Notes under the pieces: generated by a model | The model's input: the letters and a program-made list of their open reading frames with translations, nothing else | Databases searched by the model: none | What the model was told of the DNA's origin: nothing | Position numbers and translations under genes: made by a program | Part shown: piece after piece, positions 35,490 through 43,951 of the stretch | Position numbering within the stretch: the first letter of the stretch is position 1 | Layout of the letters: each line of letters starts with the position of its first letter | Assembly (NCBI GenBank): GCA_028715625.1 | Contig: JAQURL010000007.1 | Span: forward strand, 1-59,337 | Direction of reading: 5' to 3' | Length of the DNA stretch: 59,337 nucleotides | DNA from: Candidatus Margulisiibacteriota bacterium | Lineage (GTDB): Bacteria > Margulisbacteria > Riflemargulisbacteria > GWF2-35-9

Positions 35490-36257
35490 TTATTTTTCTA
35501 CTACATAGAGCACAGACCTGGGGTGGATACCATTACTAGCAAACTCATCAGCCCCAAAAAAAGTTTGGTCCAGCATTTTTACCTTAAACCCTGCATCCAC
35601 CAGCTTTTGCAGGAACCCTGCCCTAGAGTAAAGCCTGACATGATCATCTTGCGCGTAATATTTCCAGCGTTCCTCAGCAGTTAGTGACCGGTTATACTCC
35701 AGGTCTTCATTGATGTCCAGCATAATAGGGACCATGATTATAGCCCAGCCATGAGGTTTCAGTATCCGTTGAAGTTCTTTAAGTGCTTGCCTGTCATTGG
35801 GGACATGTTCCAATACATGAGAGCAAAGAATTATATCGAAAGAATTATCAGCCAGTGCAGGCATAGCGCTAATATCTACCTGATAGTCTATGGGTTTCAG
35901 ATAGAGATCAGCTGTTTTATATTCCAGCTGTGGATTGCGGACTATAAATTTTTTTAAGGCTTTGGAGGGTGCGAATTCCAGAAGTTTAATATAATTTTTA
36001 ATGAGGTTGGTATTAAGATTATTTTTAAGAAACATGGCGTAAAGTCTTTCTCTGTCTGAAGCTTTGCATACCGGGCAGAGGTAATTAAAAATGTTGAGGG
36101 TTTCAAAATGGAAAGGTGAATAGACAAAACCCTGCTTGTCCAATTCCTTTAAATAACCCTGATCTAACATCAGAAAATGGCTTATCCCTGATCCGCATAC
36201 CGGGCAGTGATAAGATTTAGGTTTCAATAAAGAGTGCAAACGGGAGATAATATTCAT
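35490..36257 (-). CDS. SAM-dependent methyltransferase with zinc-ribbon N-terminus
   Basis: This 255-residue protein has paired Cys motifs (CPVCGSG and YLCPVCKASDRERLY) in the first ~65 residues. A methyltransferase-11 domain follows (LLEFAPSKALKKF; SFDIILCSHVLEHVPNDRQ; RILKPHGWAIIMVPI). I chose the ATG at 36257, which overlaps the ABC-ATPase stop (ATGA, 36254-36257). The longer frame to 36308 lies inside the upstream gene. Its position directly behind Wzt suggests a terminal-methyl cap: Wzt C-terminal domains in some O-antigen systems recognise non-reducing-end modifications. That link is inferred. Confidence 0.85.
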   Translation of the reverse strand: MNIISRLHSLLKPKSYHCPVCGSGISHFLMLDQGYLKELDKQGFVYSPFHFETLNIFNYLCPVCKASDRERLYAMFLKNNLNTNLIKNYIKLLEFAPSKALKKFIVRNPQLEYKTADLYLKPIDYQVDISAMPALADNSFDIILCSHVLEHVPNDRQALKELQRILKPHGWAIIMVPIMLDINEDLEYNRSLTAEERWKYYAQDDHVRLYSRAGFLQKLVDAGFKVKMLDQTFFGADEFASNGIHPRSVLYVVEK

Positions 36258-37516
36258 AGTGCAGTGTCCAACCTGAAATCGATATTTGGTCGCACAGCAC
36301 CTATCCATTTGCCGAACCAGTCTCTTTGTTCGCTGTCCAGTATTTCAAAAAAGGCTATTTCCGGTTTTTTATATAAAATTGTGCCGCGATCACGCACAAA
36401 ATAAATTTCCAGAGAATATTTGTCATCATTGAGGAATTTTCCCGGAATATGACATGTCCCACTACATAGACCTTCAGGCAACACTTTTGATTCGGTAACC
36501 AGATTAAAAATACATTCACCGGTTACCTTCCAGAGGACAAGACTGAGATTCAGGTTTATGTCAGGTTTTAAATTCCAGAATTCCAGCGCAATATCCACCG
36601 GAGTATCTACGGTAAGGGGTTGTCCGGGGTTCAGATGTGAGGGCGGGGCTATTTTGATTTTTTTTATTCTTATAAAATCATTGCCCGGCGCTGACTCCAC
36701 TGGCCACTCCTGTTCTGAAATCATTTGAATTTCATGGTTCAGATAATGGTGAACTATCTGATTTATAGGACCGTATTCAAGGGCTTGCCCGTTTTTCAGT
36801 AGCAGTCCTTTGGTACATAAGCTCTGGACAGCGGACATATTGTGGCTTACAAAAAGTACGGTACGACCCTGCTGAGTGGAGACCTGCTCCATTTTGCCGA
36901 GGCACTTGGCCTGAAACTGCGCGTCTCCCACTGCCAACACTTCGTCAACAATCAGAATATCCGGTTCCAGATGCGCAGCTATGGAAAAAGCCAGTCTTAC
37001 ATACATTCCCGTGGAGTAACGTTTAACAGGAGTATCCAGAAATTTTTCAATCTCAGAAAAAGCGACAATTTCGTCAAATTTTTTCTTAATTTCGGATCGC
37101 GTCATGCCCAGAATAGCGCCATTTAAAAAAATATTTTCCCTCCCGGAGAGCTCCGGATGAAAGCCTGTTCCTACTTCCAGCAAACTGGCAATTTTTCCTT
37201 TGATATAGATTTTCCCGGCAGTGGGCTCAGTAATTTTGCTTAAAATTTTCAGCAGTGTGGATTTTCCGGCTCCGTTGCGCCCGATAATGCCGATCCTGTC
37301 TCCATCCTGAACCTGAAAATTGATATCTTTTAAGGCATAAAACTGTTCCCTGGTTTCGTTTTGTTTCCGAAGTGTTCGAGGGTTTCTAAGAAATTTTTTA
37401 AGACCGATAAATTTTTTAGATATTTCTTCCCTGAGTGTGGAATAATTTTTTAATTGCTGATGCCTTATTACATAGCATTTACTGAGGTTTTCTACATTAA
37501 TAACTGTTTCGGTCAT
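36254..37516 (-). CDS. wzt: Polysaccharide ABC transporter ATP-binding protein with Wzt-type C-terminal domain
   Basis: This 420-residue protein energises glycan export. Walker A is GRNGAGKS (79-86), with the LSGREN Q-loop-side motif, the signature-like RYSTGMYVRLAFS and Walker B ILIVDEVLAVGD. About 145 C-terminal residues (about 275-420) form a beta-rich domain like the carbohydrate-binding domain of Wzt, which recognises the modified non-reducing end of the chain. Tail-less KpsT-type proteins are much shorter. It follows the permease by 2 bases and is coupled to a methyltransferase downstream. Confidence 0.94.
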   Translation of the reverse strand: MTETVINVENLSKCYVIRHQQLKNYSTLREEISKKFIGLKKFLRNPRTLRKQNETREQFYALKDINFQVQDGDRIGIIGRNGAGKSTLLKILSKITEPTAGKIYIKGKIASLLEVGTGFHPELSGRENIFLNGAILGMTRSEIKKKFDEIVAFSEIEKFLDTPVKRYSTGMYVRLAFSIAAHLEPDILIVDEVLAVGDAQFQAKCLGKMEQVSTQQGRTVLFVSHNMSAVQSLCTKGLLLKNGQALEYGPINQIVHHYLNHEIQMISEQEWPVESAPGNDFIRIKKIKIAPPSHLNPGQPLTVDTPVDIALEFWNLKPDINLNLSLVLWKVTGECIFNLVTESKVLPEGLCSGTCHIPGKFLNDDKYSLEIYFVRDRGTILYKKPEIAFFEILDSEQRDWFGKWIGAVRPNIDFRLDTAL

Positions 37517-37518
37517 AT

Positions 37519-38346
37519 TTATATAAAATCCGCGAACTCACGTTCCATTTTTCTAAAATAATAAATTCCATAAAAAAAGATAAATATAGTAATTACTACA
37601 GACAGAATAAATCCCGGCCAGTAAATAGAAAAAGACTGCCCTAGAATCACGAAGCGAAAGCCTTCGATGATGCCGACCAGAGGATTAAGGGAATAAAAGA
37701 ATTTCAAGTTTTCCGGTACGATGCTGCTGTTAAAGCCTACGGGTGACAGGTATAGACCAAATTGCAGGATAAAAGGTACAACATAACGAAAGTCGCGAAA
37801 TTTCACATTAAGAGCAGAAATATAAAATCCTGCGCCCATGGAAGTTATTAATATAAAAACAAGAAGTAAAGGTAAAAGCAGTATTTGCCAGCCCGGCCAA
37901 AAATGATAGTAAAGCATCAGACCAAGCATAATGGCAAATGAGATCAGAAAATCCACACAGCTTATAAGTACAGTGCTGGCCGGAATAATTAGTCTGGGGA
38001 AATAAACCTTGGTCAGCAAATTGGAGTTGTTAATCAGCGATTGGCTGGCCTCGGTGAAGGTGCCGGAAAACAATTGCCAGGGCAGCAAACCGGAGAAAAC
38101 CAGCAACGCATAAGGTATTCCATTAGAAGGGAGTCGAGCCAGTTTCCCAAAGATGAAAGTAAAAACAATCATGGTCATAAGAGGACGAATTATACCCCAG
38201 GCAATACCAAAAACGGTTTGTTTATAACGAACCAGAATATCGCGCCATGATAGGAAAAAGAAAAGCTCACGATACGCCCAAATTTCTTTCCAGTACCTGA
38301 GGTTTTTCTTGTGAGGCTCAATGGTTGTTTCAGGCTTTTTCTGCAT
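37519..38346 (-). CDS. wzm: Polysaccharide ABC transporter permease (Wzm family)
   Basis: This 275-residue inner membrane protein has about six membrane segments. It starts with a cytosolic helix (YWKEIWAYRELFFFLSWRDILVRYKQTVFG) and has the ABC-2 motif GKLARLPSNGIPYALLVFSGLLPWQLF. The family hallmark LNPLVGIIEGFRFVILG is near the C-terminus. Together with the ATPase it exports undecaprenyl-linked glycan across the inner membrane. It is preceded by the Wzc-like gene (6-base gap). Confidence 0.95.
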   Translation of the reverse strand: MQKKPETTIEPHKKNLRYWKEIWAYRELFFFLSWRDILVRYKQTVFGIAWGIIRPLMTMIVFTFIFGKLARLPSNGIPYALLVFSGLLPWQLFSGTFTEASQSLINNSNLLTKVYFPRLIIPASTVLISCVDFLISFAIMLGLMLYYHFWPGWQILLLPLLLVFILITSMGAGFYISALNVKFRDFRYVVPFILQFGLYLSPVGFNSSIVPENLKFFYSLNPLVGIIEGFRFVILGQSFSIYWPGFILSVVITIFIFFYGIYYFRKMEREFADFI

Positions 38347-38352
38347 TGAGAA

Positions 38353-40491
38353 CTATTTTTTATACCTTTCCTGCAATTTTTTATCGATACTGGTATTGTT
38401 CATCATTTTTTCTTGCTGCATAGACTCCAGGACCATGGTTCCCAGCCCTGCAAGAAAACTGATAAGTGTTATAACTATAGTAACATAGAATAAAGTACTT
38501 AAAAAACTTTTTTTCTTGACCTCGTCCGTCATAAGAAATTGGCTGCTGCACATTACAGTGCCAAAGACATTTATTTTCAACTGTTGGAATTTATGGATGA
38601 TATTTTTAAACACGCTTACCTTGGATAATCCTTCCTGGGCAATAAAAATAATACCATCACTTTTGCTGGAAACTATAAGCGCATCTGTATAGAGATTTGC
38701 GGGTGGCAAATAAAAAACTATCAAATCATATTTTTGTTTTAAAAGTTCAATGAAAGCTGTAAATTTATCTTTAATAAAGAGGTCAATAGGATTCCCGGGA
38801 ATATCTCCGGTACCTACAAATTGCAGCTTTTCAACTGGCAAATCATTAATTAATACAGCGTTTTCCGGGTTGCCATTAATAAATTCATTCAGGCCGTATT
38901 TGTTGGGGATATTCAATTTGCGGGCAATAGATGGGGCCCTGTAATTGGCGTCAACAAGAAGCACCGATTTGCCGCTGATGGCTTCATTTATGGCAAAGTT
39001 TATGGCTACATAGGCCGAGTCGTCAAGGTTGTCAAGGGAGGCAAAAGAAACTACTTTGTAATTGGAGTAATGCAGGCGCATATGAGTAGAAATTTCCTTA
39101 AATGATTCCACAAAGGGACTTCTGGGCAGTTCTTCTGTTAGAATTTTTTGTTTTTTGGACTTTAGGGGGATATAGCCAAGAGCCAGAGAAAAATCTTTAT
39201 AATAAAGAAGCTCTTCGTAAGCGTCAAAAGTATTTTCAAAAAAATCACGGAGCACAACCAGACCGATAGAGATGAGTAAGCTTACAAAAAAGACCAGTAC
39301 CAGTTTTTGCTTGCGGCCTGTATGTATTGCTTCTTTGGGATAGTCCGGAGTTTCAATTAGTTTCAGGTTCCCTACATTTAATTCTTTTGATATTTGTGCC
39401 TCCTGCAGTTTTTTTATCAGCAGAAAATAATTTTCCTGCTCAATCTGCAGAAGCTTCTCCAATTGTTTAACGGCATTTTGTTTGTCATTGTCAGCTAACT
39501 GGCCACGGGAATATTTGCTTCTTTCTTCGCTATATACCTGAACTTTGTCCTTGAGGTCTTTTATAGAATCCACCTGATTTTTAATTTTAGTTAAAAGATT
39601 GTCATAATAACCCGATATGGAATTGCCATTTTCTCTGGACAAACTTATTAGTTCATCGCGAATTTTATTATTGATTTCTGCAATATCCTCATGATTTTTT
39701 TGCATTTTTTCCCGTTTTTGGACCATATTTTTGAGGATGGGGGATTGCAGATATTTAATGTAAAATTCCCCTCCCTGTTCAAATTCTTTGTCCAGTTCAT
39801 ATTTACGTTTTTCCGCGATTTTCAAATCTATACTGTACTTGGAAATTTCCGAATCCAGAAAATTTATTTTGTTCGAAAGATCTTCAGCCCTTTTATTGTT
39901 GGCATCAGAGTCTGAAAGATGGGTTTTTTTGAGATCCTCCTGATATTGTATTATTTTATGTCTGGTAAACTCCAGTTGGTCCTGGATCATCAGCTCCACT
40001 TTACGATTTGTTTCCTGATAGATATCCACATTTTGCTTCAGAATGTGTTTGGAATATACATCAGCGATAATAAAAGAAAGCTGTGGGTAGTTGGTGATGG
40101 CTTGAACATTGAGGATATTCGTATTTGATTGTCTGAATATTTTGACATTGTTTTTAAAATTTGCTTCACTGATGGCAATGTCTTTTCTGACCAGCAGATT
40201 TACTTCACTTACAACTCGTTTTATTGTATCTTTGGATTTCATGAGTTGAAGCTCGGTATCGAATTTTTCAGAAGCCTGAGCCCGCGATTCCTCTACCAAC
40301 GGTGCCAGTTTGTCCAGCCAGCCCATTTTGTCTTCTTCTATAAACAGCAGTTTGGCCTCTGATAAATATATGGGTTTTTCCAACAACAGCAAGATACAGG
40401 CAATCGATGTGGATATACCCACAATAATCAGTATCATTTTTATTCTGAGAATAATAAGTTTATATAGTAATTTAAGATCCAGCCACTTCAT
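38353..40491 (-). CDS. Wzc-like polysaccharide co-polymerase with degenerate kinase domain
   Basis: This 712-residue protein has a Wzz-type layout: a first membrane helix at about 13-37, a long periplasmic coiled-coil region (150-370), and TPDYPKEAIHTGRKQKL before a second helix (about 397-415). A CpsD/Wzc-like ATPase domain follows at about 455-655. The P-loop is lost (residues 480-495 read SFASLDNLDDSAYVAI, with no G-x-x-x-x-GKS/T). The Walker A' stretch is partly kept (VLLVDANYR), and Walker B reads LIVFYLPP, without the usual Asp. There is no C-terminal tyrosine cluster. An extra third hydrophobic helix lies at 663-685. It probably controls chain length or links to the Wza channel without tyrosine kinase activity. 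Confidence 0.88.
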   Translation of the reverse strand: MKWLDLKLLYKLIILRIKMILIIVGISTSIACILLLLEKPIYLSEAKLLFIEEDKMGWLDKLAPLVEESRAQASEKFDTELQLMKSKDTIKRVVSEVNLLVRKDIAISEANFKNNVKIFRQSNTNILNVQAITNYPQLSFIIADVYSKHILKQNVDIYQETNRKVELMIQDQLEFTRHKIIQYQEDLKKTHLSDSDANNKRAEDLSNKINFLDSEISKYSIDLKIAEKRKYELDKEFEQGGEFYIKYLQSPILKNMVQKREKMQKNHEDIAEINNKIRDELISLSRENGNSISGYYDNLLTKIKNQVDSIKDLKDKVQVYSEERSKYSRGQLADNDKQNAVKQLEKLLQIEQENYFLLIKKLQEAQISKELNVGNLKLIETPDYPKEAIHTGRKQKLVLVFFVSLLISIGLVVLRDFFENTFDAYEELLYYKDFSLALGYIPLKSKKQKILTEELPRSPFVESFKEISTHMRLHYSNYKVVSFASLDNLDDSAYVAINFAINEAISGKSVLLVDANYRAPSIARKLNIPNKYGLNEFINGNPENAVLINDLPVEKLQFVGTGDIPGNPIDLFIKDKFTAFIELLKQKYDLIVFYLPPANLYTDALIVSSKSDGIIFIAQEGLSKVSVFKNIIHKFQQLKINVFGTVMCSSQFLMTDEVKKKSFLSTLFYVTIVITLISFLAGLGTMVLESMQQEKMMNNTSIDKKLQERYKK

Positions 40492-40500
40492 GAGTATTCC

Positions 40501-41442
40501 TTATTCCGTGTTGGTATTGCGGATAACATCAACAACATTCTTCGGATAATAGAAGGTATCCCGCAGATTCTGCATCTGCCGCAGGATGAATTCCCAATTG
40601 CCGATAAATCCTTTGGGTACAAAAACAATACTGCCGGCGTTTACTCGAACATCGGAGACTGGCAAACGAAGTTGAGGATTTACTTTTACGACCTGGATCT
40701 CTTTCTCTGTTTTAGCATCGGAAATAAGCCCAATCTCGTCGCCGGCATATTGTGTAAGGCCGCCCGCCTGAGCAACATAATCCAGCAACGTAGCTCCCTC
40801 AACATAAGTGAACGCTCCCGGAGCCTTGACTTCACCCAGTATATAAACTTTATTTACCCTGCTGTTCACAATTACGATATCTTCCTGTTGCAACGAGATG
40901 TTAGACGAAACGTTATTCTGTAGCGATTCGATGAGATTTACGGGAATTGCCTGTTGTCCTCTTTTCACCGTAATATAATTTTTGTCGGCGATTTCCGTAA
41001 AACCTCCGGCTTCATGGATTAAAAAAAGGATTTTTTTTGCTGCATCATCGCTGTCTGTTACATAATATACACCGGGATAAAAAACCTGGCCCAGAACATA
41101 AATAGGGATTTTTTTTGCTGTGACCAAAGAAATTACTATATAAGGATTGGTAAAATAATCGGTATATTTTTTGACGAGTTCCTGCCGGAAGTCTTCGATG
41201 CTTTTGTTTTGCGCGTTAACAAGCCCCAGATTGGGTAACTCAATAAATCCACTGAGAGATACTTCATCGGTGGTTTTATTCTTGTATAATTTCTCCAGCG
41301 CTCCATTGTCTTTTATAGAGTAAATGTAAATATCCAGTTTGTCTCCGGGGCCCAGCATATATTTGTCCGTGACGCCAAAACTGAAGGCAAACAAGAAAAA
41401 CAAAACAATAAATATGTGTTTAATAGTATCCCCCAACAACAT
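40501..41442 (-). CDS. Polysaccharide export channel protein (Wza/SLBB family)
   Basis: This 313-residue protein has a signal peptide (about 1-23) followed by the poly-export domain (YMLGPGDKLDIYIYS...FIELPNLGLVNAQNKSIEDF) and two SLBB domains (near KIPIYVLGQVFYPGVYYV and KVYILGEVKAPGAFTYVEG). It would form the outer-membrane or periplasmic channel for exported glycan. No cysteine is present near the signal cleavage site, so it is not an obvious lipoprotein as E. coli Wza is. The ATG at 41442 is preferred to a TTG at 41466. There is no clear Shine-Dalgarno site; a TATACT box lies 14 bases before the ATG. It leads the export operon. Confidence 0.9.
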   Translation of the reverse strand: MLLGDTIKHIFIVLFFLFAFSFGVTDKYMLGPGDKLDIYIYSIKDNGALEKLYKNKTTDEVSLSGFIELPNLGLVNAQNKSIEDFRQELVKKYTDYFTNPYIVISLVTAKKIPIYVLGQVFYPGVYYVTDSDDAAKKILFLIHEAGGFTEIADKNYITVKRGQQAIPVNLIESLQNNVSSNISLQQEDIVIVNSRVNKVYILGEVKAPGAFTYVEGATLLDYVAQAGGLTQYAGDEIGLISDAKTEKEIQVVKVNPQLRLPVSDVRVNAGSIVFVPKGFIGNWEFILRQMQNLRDTFYYPKNVVDVIRNTNTE

Positions 41443-41576
41443 AATTGATTTATTAAAGTATAACAAAAAAAATACAATAACTATAAGACTATAACAAAAA
41501 TTATTAGGTTTTTGTTATGTTTAATTCCGGCAAAAACTGGGAATATTATTCTTAAACCTAGGATAAGGGGGTAAAA

Positions 41577-41699
41577 ATGAGCAAAAAAAACCTGTTAGCC
41601 AAGGATCAATTGAACCCGCGTATAAAAAACAGTCAGTATGATATTGAGAAGCAAATTATCAACCGGAACTTAAAACTGAAGTTATTGCTGGATATTTAG
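41577..41699 (+). CDS. Short unknown protein (40 aa)
   Basis: A 40-codon frame starts at ATG 41577, preceded by AAGGGGGT, a good ribosome-binding site at a suitable distance, and ends at TAG 41697-41699. The product (MSKKNLLAKDQLNPRIKNSQ..., ending LKLKLLLDI) is basic and probably helical, with no signal or membrane segment. I do not recognise it. It is divergent from the Wza-like gene and convergent with the histidine kinase, whose stop is only 7 bases away. Coding is supported by the ribosome-binding site and by its fit between neighbours; no homology is known to me. Confidence 0.5.
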   Translation: MSKKNLLAKDQLNPRIKNSQYDIEKQIINRNLKLKLLLDI

Positions 41700-41706
41700 T
41701 GCGAGG

Positions 41707-43524
41707 TTAGGGGATATTCTCATCTCCGTCAATTGGCAGCAATACGCTGAATGTACTGCCTTTACCCGCACCCTCACTGAAAGCTGAAATAGAGCCACCA
41801 TGTTTTTCTACAAATGATTTGCAGATATATAATCCTAATCCTGTTCCTTTTACCTGTATTCCTACTGCCTCGGAATGTTTTTGAAATTTTCCAAAGAGTT
41901 TTTCCTGGACCATCTGGTTCATACCGATCCCTGTATCGATGATATTAATTTTAAGCATGTCATTTTCTGTTTTCATGGTAACAGTAATGCTTCCTTCTTT
42001 AGTAAATTTCAGGGCGTTGGATATCAGGTTTGTCAAAACCCTGGTTAAAGCGTGAGCATCACCGTTAATTAAAGGTACATCGTCAGGATTAATGTTGGCC
42101 TTTAATTCAACCTGACTGTTCAGCAAAACAGCTTGAAACGATGATATAGCTTTATGGGCAATATCAACCATAGATATCTTTTCTTTTTTAATAGTAAAGT
42201 TTCGAGATTCAATTTCTCGAAATTCCATGATTGTATTAATCATAAGTTCCATATTTTTGATTTCTGAAATACCAATGCCAAGTTTGTAGGAAATCATTTT
42301 TATTTTTTCAATAAGCTTGGGAATATTGGCATCATTTTCCATGAGGGCTTCAAAATAGGGCAGTAAAGTTTTATCTATTACAGCTCTGACCTGCTGAATA
42401 AATCCTCCGACAACCATAGAAGGGCTTCTTAAATCATGCACAATAATGCTGCTGAAATGTTTCTGGGCTTCATTGGCCTGGTGGGCCTGGCGTAAGGCTA
42501 TTTTGAGCGAGTTTTTTTCCTTTTCATCTTTTCGGAATTCTTTATTGATGTCGATGATGTCAAATATCGCGTTTTTCAAAGTACGAAAGTTATCAATGGG
42601 GTCAACTAATGTCGGACCGATAAGCATAAGGATCATCTGATGGTTTTCAGTTTCGTCAATTTTCAGAAAACAACTGGATGTACATTCGGACGGTTTAAAG
42701 TTCTTTTCTTCTATGTCATAAAGAAATTGTTTTTTAAATTTCGGGTGAAGTCCTCTATTGCTGATAAAAAGACCGATTCTGTTATTTCTGTTTCCCGGTT
42801 CGCAGAACACATGTTCAATTTCACTATATTTTTTCTGATTGGTTAACGATAAGGGTTTTATTTTATTGTTAACTATATCTTCAAAATATTTTTTGTCCTG
42901 TCTGGCAGGTCTGGGCTTTTTATAAAGTTTGCCCGCCTGCAGATTCACCTGATCGACCATCTCCCATTCACCGGTTGCTTTGTCTACCAGATATATCGCG
43001 CCCCTAAATGAAGAATGAAATTTTAATTGTTGTTGCTCATCAATGGCAATGAAGCAATCACTTATATTAACAATTTCAGTCAAATAGCCTTTAGCCAGAT
43101 GTTCCTGGTCGGTGATGGACTGCCGGCTTATTCGTCTTAGCTTGATTTCGGTTTGTTTTAGTTTCGCGGACATAAACGCATGATATTTTTCCAAAATACT
43201 ATCCACAACATTTTCCTGGAAAAAATCCAGGACATCCTGTATCGTCTGTTCAGAATATCCCTGCCTGAAACTAAATTTAAGGATATGCGAGTCGCCGAAC
43301 CAAACCGCATTCTGAATGTTTTCAGAAGTGGTTCCATCTTTTTTTGCGCAGGAAATTTTAATGCCTACTGAACAAAGATATTGTCTTAGCTGTTTGTAAA
43401 AATATATATATGATTGAGCAGTTACATTTGAATTCTGCTGTTTTTTCAGATGGGTAATTGTTTTGCTCAGACTTTGATAATCCGCGATAATTTGTAATTG
43501 TAAAGAAACAGTTTTTTTAAACAT
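41707..43524 (-). CDS. Soluble orphan sensor histidine kinase
   Basis: This 605-residue kinase has no hydrophobic segment. The phosphoacceptor is His363 in FSSIIVHDLRSP, and the HATPase domain has VLTNLISNALKFTKEGSITV, IIDTGIGMNQ and GTGLGLYICKSF. The first ~330 residues contain a GAF-like region with WVFGDS-like aromatic stretches and Cys residues (for example CTSSCFLKID); its ligand is unknown. The start is the ATG at 43524, 6 bases after GGAG. No response regulator gene is in the window, so its partner must be elsewhere. It is divergent from the 85-aa protein and the oxygen-defence genes, so a regulatory link to them is possible but not shown. Confidence 0.92.
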   Translation of the reverse strand: MFKKTVSLQLQIIADYQSLSKTITHLKKQQNSNVTAQSYIYFYKQLRQYLCSVGIKISCAKKDGTTSENIQNAVWFGDSHILKFSFRQGYSEQTIQDVLDFFQENVVDSILEKYHAFMSAKLKQTEIKLRRISRQSITDQEHLAKGYLTEIVNISDCFIAIDEQQQLKFHSSFRGAIYLVDKATGEWEMVDQVNLQAGKLYKKPRPARQDKKYFEDIVNNKIKPLSLTNQKKYSEIEHVFCEPGNRNNRIGLFISNRGLHPKFKKQFLYDIEEKNFKPSECTSSCFLKIDETENHQMILMLIGPTLVDPIDNFRTLKNAIFDIIDINKEFRKDEKEKNSLKIALRQAHQANEAQKHFSSIIVHDLRSPSMVVGGFIQQVRAVIDKTLLPYFEALMENDANIPKLIEKIKMISYKLGIGISEIKNMELMINTIMEFREIESRNFTIKKEKISMVDIAHKAISSFQAVLLNSQVELKANINPDDVPLINGDAHALTRVLTNLISNALKFTKEGSITVTMKTENDMLKINIIDTGIGMNQMVQEKLFGKFQKHSEAVGIQVKGTGLGLYICKSFVEKHGGSISAFSEGAGKGSTFSVLLPIDGDENIP

Positions 43525-43573
43525 AATATACTCCACTAAAAGCCATTATTATTATCGGCAGCAAAAAGATAAA

Positions 43574-43590
43574 ATTGCAGATTATTGCAG
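43574..43590. promoter_or_regulatory. Tandem heptamer repeat, candidate regulator site
   Basis: ATTGCAG occurs twice (43574-43580 and 43584-43590) with starts 10 bases apart, one helical turn. The repeat lies in the divergent spacer between the histidine kinase and the 85-aa gene, just before a possible promoter at 43607. Direct repeats at this spacing are typical of activator binding sites. Chance occurrence cannot be excluded. Confidence 0.3.
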
Positions 43591-43606
43591 TTTTTAAAAA
43601 AATTGT

Positions 43607-43636
43607 TTGAATTAAGGGGTTTAAATGTATTATGAT
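43607..43636 (+). promoter_or_regulatory. Putative promoter of the oxygen-defence genes
   Basis: TTGAAT (43607-43612) and TATGAT (43631-43636) are separated by 18 bases, a reasonable sigma-70 pattern. It lies about 50 bases upstream of the 85-aa gene and follows the tandem ATTGCAG repeat. TATTAT (43628-43633) is an alternative -10. Confidence 0.4.
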
Positions 43637-43684
43637 AAGCACACCTATGAACTGAGTATCCTTATGTAAGAAAGGAGTTAAGTT

Positions 43685-43942
43685 ATGGAGAATGAATTAT
43701 TTATGGGAAAAAATAAAAGAGAAGAAAATATTTCTAATAAATCAGGAAAGGATATTCAGCCCAATGAAAAAAAGGTTATTGAGAATCCCGACTTACAGAT
43801 AAAAAAAGACGAAAAATTCAGCAGTTATAAATTGGCCGAGTTTGAGCTGTTAAGAATAAAAGAACAACTCTTGACATCAAATGACAGCAAACAGGTAGAC
43901 CATAGAAAGCTTGCGTCTATTATTCAAAGATTAATGGTATAG
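43685..43942 (+). CDS. Unknown small charged protein (85 aa)
   Basis: This 85-residue protein is preceded by a strong ribosome-binding site (AAAGGAG). It is very hydrophilic, rich in Lys, Asn and Glu in the first 50 residues, and ends with a probable amphipathic helix (SSYKLAEFELLRIKEQL and VDHRKLASIIQRLM). It has no cysteines, signal or membrane segment. I do not recognise it. The C-terminal part vaguely recalls anti-sigma factor FlgM, but there are no flagellar genes here, so this is not a call. It is 9 bases upstream of rubrerythrin and is probably co-transcribed with it. Confidence 0.65.
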   Translation: MENELFMGKNKREENISNKSGKDIQPNEKKVIENPDLQIKKDEKFSSYKLAEFELLRIKEQLLTSNDSKQVDHRKLASIIQRLMV

Positions 43943-43951
43943 GAGAATATA

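Noticed and set aside
43685-43942. FlgM anti-sigma factor
   Set aside because: Only a vague C-terminal likeness is present and there are no flagellar genes in the window.
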